Below are positions 5,799 through 8,327 of a DNA stretch of 8,327 nucleotides, piece after piece. The stretch spans positions 1-8,327 of the forward strand of contig JBKPFS010000116.1 in the NCBI GenBank assembly GCA_046728935.1, given 5' to 3'. The translations under genes were made by a program, and so were the position numbers. Origin of the DNA: DATAFO01 sp046728935. GTDB taxonomy: Bacteria; Actinomycetota; Thermoleophilia; Solirubrobacterales; 70-9. The notes beneath the pieces are model-generated. The model made no database searches. It worked only from the letters and a program-made list of their open reading frames with translations, and was not told where the DNA came from. Positions within the stretch are counted from its first letter, which is position 1, and each line of letters begins with the position of its first letter.

Positions 5799-6934
5799 GC
5801 GACTGGCGCGTAGGCCTGACGCAGGTCTCGCTCCCGGAGTCGGACGTCGAGGCGGTCCTCGAGACACTGCGGTCGGGCTGGCTGACGATGGGCCCCCGTA
5901 CTCAGGAGCTAGAGGGCGCGTTCCGAGCGACGACCGGGTCCGAGCACGCGGTCGCGGTGTCCAGCGGCACGGCCGGGCTCCACCTCGCCTGCCTGGCCGC
6001 CGGGGTAGGCCCGGGCGACGAGGTGATCGCCCCGGCGCTCAGCTTCGTCGCCGATGCCCACGCCGGCCGCTGTGCGGGGGCAGACGCCGTGCTGGCCGAC
6101 TGCCGCTCGGTGGATGAGCCGCTGGTCGACCCCGAGCAGGTCGAGCGCCGGATCACCCCGCGGACGAAGGCGGTGATCGCGGTCCACATGTTCGGCTACC
6201 CGGCCGACATCGATGCCCTGGCTGACCTCTGCGCCGGACGTGGGATCGCCCTCATCGAGGACTGCGCCGAGGCCGATGGGGGGAAGCTCCGTAACGGCGC
6301 CTCGGCCGGGACGGTCGGTCTCTGCGGATGCTTCAGCTTCTTCTCGACGACCCAGCTCGGTGTCGGCGAGGGCGGCATCGTGGTCACCGACGACGAGGAG
6401 TTCGCCAGGCGCCTGCGCTCCCTGCGATCCCACGCCATGACCTCGGTCACCTGGGACCGGCACCGCGGGCACGCCGAGACCTACGACGTCACGGACCTCG
6501 GCTTCAACTACCGCATCGACGAGCCCCGCGCGACGCTCGCCCAGGCGCGGCTCGGGCGCCTCGACGGCGCGCTCGCCGAGCTTCGGCGCGTCGCCCGTGC
6601 CTACCGCGAGCGCCTCGACGGCCTCGACGGCGTCGCCGTGCCGTTCCCGGACGAGTGGGTGGAGCTGAGCGGCCACTTCGCCTTCCCCATCCTGGTCTCC
6701 GACCGCGAGATCCGCGACTCGGTTCGGGAGGCGCTGCACGCGAGCCGGGTCCAGACGACCTTCTATCCGGCGCTCACGCAGCTGTCCGCGTACGAGCCTT
6801 TCGGTCCTGACGGCTCGATGCCGGTCGCCGAGGACTTCGGCGACCGCCACCTTGCGCTTCCGCTCTCGCCCTCGCTCGACGAGACGAAGATCGAGCTCGT
6901 CGTCGAAGAGCTCCGGAGAGCGCTCGCCGTCTGA
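5795..6934 (+). CDS. DegT/DnrJ/EryC1-family paralogue lacking the PLP lysine
   Basis: This 379-residue protein is clearly homologous to its upstream neighbour; by eye over half of residues match across the N-terminal half and fewer in the C-terminal part. It keeps the phosphate-binding SSGTAGLHLA, D156 in LIEDCAEA, S181, the GEGG turn, and GFNYRIDEPRATL. The residue that should be the PLP-binding lysine is T186 (ACC, 6350-6352) in CFSFFSTTQLGVGEGG. The adjacent Asn is also changed. The reading frame is continuous on both sides and Lys to ACC needs at least two base changes, so a sequencing slip is unlikely. Family members with His here (ColD, E1) act as 3-dehydratases, but Thr is not that type. 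It may be a pseudoenzyme partner of the first paralogue or a PLP/PMP enzyme with altered chemistry. The GTG start overlaps the preceding stop (GTGA), with GAGG seven bases upstream. Confidence 0.9.
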   Translation: MSDWRVGLTQVSLPESDVEAVLETLRSGWLTMGPRTQELEGAFRATTGSEHAVAVSSGTAGLHLACLAAGVGPGDEVIAPALSFVADAHAGRCAGADAVLADCRSVDEPLVDPEQVERRITPRTKAVIAVHMFGYPADIDALADLCAGRGIALIEDCAEADGGKLRNGASAGTVGLCGCFSFFSTTQLGVGEGGIVVTDDEEFARRLRSLRSHAMTSVTWDRHRGHAETYDVTDLGFNYRIDEPRATLAQARLGRLDGALAELRRVARAYRERLDGLDGVAVPFPDEWVELSGHFAFPILVSDREIRDSVREALHASRVQTTFYPALTQLSAYEPFGPDGSMPVAEDFGDRHLALPLSPSLDETKIELVVEELRRALAV

Positions 6935-6943
6935 GCGGACCTT

Positions 6944-7936
6944 TCAGCGACTGGGCACGCGATCGCCCCCGGTTACCCCCGGGACCGGCCCAACAGTCTC
7001 CCTCAACAGCGCGAGGTCGTCGTCGTAGTGGCGCCTCAGACGCTCGAGCAGCTCCGGGCTCGGCGACTGACGCAGACCGCTGTCATCGGGCCGCCCGCGT
7101 TGGTCAAGGCGATGTGCGATGAGACGGAACCGCGCGCGGGCACGCGTGCGCGTCCCGGACGGCAGCGCGTTCCAGGCGTGCCGCAATCCGGGTGCGCGCT
7201 TCACCAGGTCGGGCAGCACACTGAGAGCCTTGATGCGTCGCCCGGTCCCGCGCGTCTGGTAGCGCAAGCCGAGGTTCGGGGGTACGTGGGACTCGTCGAC
7301 CTCGAGGAACCGCCAGAGATCGCCGAGGAATCCTTTCGGGTGGCTGTCGAGCATGTGGGTCGAGCCGACGAAGAGGTGCGATCTGGGAAAGCACTCCAGG
7401 TATCCGCTGAGCAGGCGCCCGTATTCGCCCCCGACCACGTACATGTGGCCGTCCGTTGGCACCGCCCGCGCCGCCGCTAGCGCCTGATCGGAGAGCTCCT
7501 CATCGAACGCCTCATCGATCGAACGCTGATCGTCGCCGAGCACCACCGCCTGCCAGTAACTCGAAATCGCTCGCTCGACCGGGTCTCGCAACAGCGCGAT
7601 CAGCTTCAGGTCGGGAAATTGGCGGGCGATGCGGCGGGCGGTCACGAGGTGGGCGGGTGCTTCGACCTCGCGAATGGTCGATTCGCGCCAGATCACCGGG
7701 CCTGCCAAGTAGTGCGGCGTGGCCATCCCCCAGCGCCGATCCTCGGGGGCGCCGTGAAAGGCAACGGCGGCGAAGGCGTCCCAACCGCTTTCGTAGGCCT
7801 CGTCGCGGGTGAAGAAGACCTGCTCCTTCACTTCCGGCAGGTAGAGCTCGGGATGCGTCCGGAGGTACTCGTGTAGCGACGTCGTCCCTGCTTTGGCTGC
7901 ACCGACGACCAGGAAGTCCAGGTCCTTGACGGGCAT
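6944..7936 (-). CDS. Sulfotransferase family protein (PAPS-dependent type)
   Basis: This 330-residue protein resembles the heparan-sulfate N-deacetylase/N-sulfotransferase-like family, which moves sulfate from PAPS to carbohydrate or lipid acceptors. The 5'-phosphosulfate loop is FLVVGAAKAGTTSL at residues 8-21, with K15 the expected catalytic lysine. The 3'-phosphate motif is LIALLRDPVERAISSYW with R117 and S125 at the usual eight-residue spacing. YQTRGTGRRI near the C-terminal third may be the adenine-side loop. No signal peptide or membrane segment is seen, so it should act in the cytoplasm. The reading frame stays open upstream to 8227, but homology begins at MPVKDLDF, so ATG 7936 is chosen; the extension would overlap rpmI antisense. 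No Shine-Dalgarno is present. It converges on the aminotransferase-like gene with a nine-base gap and diverges from rpmI. Sulfation of a surface glycan is plausible but the acceptor is unknown. Confidence 0.9.
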   Translation of the reverse strand: MPVKDLDFLVVGAAKAGTTSLHEYLRTHPELYLPEVKEQVFFTRDEAYESGWDAFAAVAFHGAPEDRRWGMATPHYLAGPVIWRESTIREVEAPAHLVTARRIARQFPDLKLIALLRDPVERAISSYWQAVVLGDDQRSIDEAFDEELSDQALAAARAVPTDGHMYVVGGEYGRLLSGYLECFPRSHLFVGSTHMLDSHPKGFLGDLWRFLEVDESHVPPNLGLRYQTRGTGRRIKALSVLPDLVKRAPGLRHAWNALPSGTRTRARARFRLIAHRLDQRGRPDDSGLRQSPSPELLERLRRHYDDDLALLRETVGPVPGVTGGDRVPSR

Positions 7937-7943
7937 CGCGCGC

Positions 7944-7949
7944 AAGATA
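7944..7949 (-). promoter_or_regulatory. Candidate -10 for a leaderless sulfotransferase mRNA
   Basis: On the minus strand TATCTT, matching the TANNNT pattern, ends seven bases before the ATG at 7936. That spacing is what is expected when transcription starts at the A of the start codon, and would explain the missing Shine-Dalgarno. No good -35 hexamer is seen at 16-18 bp. Confidence 0.4.
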
Positions 7950-7980
7950 GCCCAAGCTGTCTGCTTCAATAGCCGGTCCG

Positions 7981-8187
7981 ATGCCGAAGATGAAGACGCA
8001 TTCCGGCGCCAAGAAGCGCTTCCGAAAGACGGCGAATGGCAAGCTGCGCGGGCGGCGCGCCTATTCCAGCCACATCCTGGAGAAGAAGTCGCCGAAGCGC
8101 AAGCGGCGGATGTCGCGGCCGTCGGTGATCTCGAAGCCGGACCGCAAGCGCGTGCGCGGCCTGCTCGGCGGGAGCTCGGGCCCATGA
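7981..8187 (+). CDS. rpmI: 50S ribosomal protein bL35
   Basis: This 68-residue, strongly basic protein is a component of the large ribosomal subunit. The opening MPKMKTHSGAKKRFRKTANGKLRGRRAY and the later SHILEKKSPKRKRRM are diagnostic of bL35. The length is a few residues above the usual 64-66 owing to the GLLGGSSGP tail. The start is fixed by the conserved MPKMKTHSGAKKRF. No Shine-Dalgarno precedes it and only 44 bp separate it from the divergent sulfotransferase start, so its promoter must lie there or transcripts must read through from the infC operon. The stop overlaps the rplT start as ATGA, which implies coupled translation with bL20. In many bacteria rpmI directly follows infC; here three genes intervene. 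Confidence 0.97.
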   Translation: MPKMKTHSGAKKRFRKTANGKLRGRRAYSSHILEKKSPKRKRRMSRPSVISKPDRKRVRGLLGGSSGP

Positions 8188-8327
8188 GCAGGGCGACGAA
8201 CGCGGTCGCGCGCAGGCGGCGGCGCAAGAAGGTCCTGAAGCACGCCCGGGGCTACTGGGGGCGCAAGCACTCGAGCTACCGGCTCGCCAACGAGCAGCTG
8301 ATGCGCTCCGGCCAGTACGCCTACCGC
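8184..8327 (+). CDS. rplT: 50S ribosomal protein bL20, 5' part
   Basis: The first 48 codons of bL20, an early-assembly 23S rRNA-binding protein, which runs off the end of the window; the full protein is usually about 115-130 residues. The visible part includes the basic tail RRRRRKKVLKHARGYWGRKHSSYR and the conserved RSGQYAYR. The ATG overlaps the rpmI stop (ATGA), with GGGAG nine bases upstream inside rpmI. In Firmicutes and Enterobacteria bL20 represses its own operon by binding leader RNA; the leader next to infC is here separated from rplT by three genes. Confidence 0.96.
   Translation, partial: MSRATNAVARRRRRKKVLKHARGYWGRKHSSYRLANEQLMRSGQYAYR

Noticed and set aside
6332..6370. Frameshift or sequencing error as the cause of the missing lysine
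   Set aside because: The frame is the same before and after, and Asn-Lys to Thr-Thr needs several base changes, so an indel or single miscall does not explain it.
6960..7000. Possible terminator hairpin (CCGGT...ACCGG) after the second aminotransferase-like gene
   Set aside because: The stem is only five pairs with a ten-base loop, has no T-run and lies inside the sulfotransferase coding sequence.
7937..8227. N-terminal extension of the sulfotransferase by 97 codons
   Set aside because: The extension is Arg/Ser/Ala-rich, antisense to rpmI, and the homology to sulfotransferases begins at the internal ATG at 7936, which also has a well-placed TATCTT.

Overview
The window is uniformly GC-rich, with strong G/C bias at third codon positions, GTG starts and several genes lacking Shine-Dalgarno sequences. 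The gene set (ThrRS, IF3, bL35, bL20, plus a CHRD protein and a GHL15-type hydrolase) points to a high-GC Actinomycetota chromosome. A Thermoleophilia/Solirubrobacterales-like lineage is my best guess, by inference only. No rRNA, tRNA, CRISPR array, insertion sequence or phage gene was seen.

Layout from left to right: a secreted CHRD-domain protein (minus, 4-480) is divergent from threonyl-tRNA synthetase thrS (plus, 573-2495). A secreted GHL15-like putative glycosidase (minus, 2492-3742) meets thrS tail to tail with overlapping stop codons. A 278-bp regulatory region follows, holding a good sigma70-type promoter, an inverted repeat, a possible leader peptide and a hairpin over the infC ribosome-binding site. 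Then comes infC (plus, 4021-4641), joined by GTGA overlaps to two tandem paralogous DegT/DnrJ/EryC1-family sugar aminotransferase-like genes (4638-5798 and 5795-6934). A PAPS-dependent-type sulfotransferase (minus, 6944-7936) converges on them. Finally rpmI (7981-8187) and the 5' part of rplT (8184 to the window end) overlap by ATGA.

The translation genes thrS, infC, rpmI and rplT form a classic bacterial cluster. Here it is split in two places by genes that look like cell-surface glycan functions: a glycosidase between thrS and infC, and two aminotransferase homologues plus a sulfotransferase between infC and rpmI-rplT. The aminotransferase pair appears to be co-transcribed with, and translationally coupled to, infC.

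The most striking observation is that the second aminotransferase paralogue has Thr where the family carries its PLP-binding lysine. The first paralogue keeps the lysine. This suggests an active/pseudoenzyme pair or a changed PLP chemistry. The infC leader (promoter, ten-codon ORF starting almost at the predicted transcript start, hairpin over the SD) is a second candidate for undescribed regulation.
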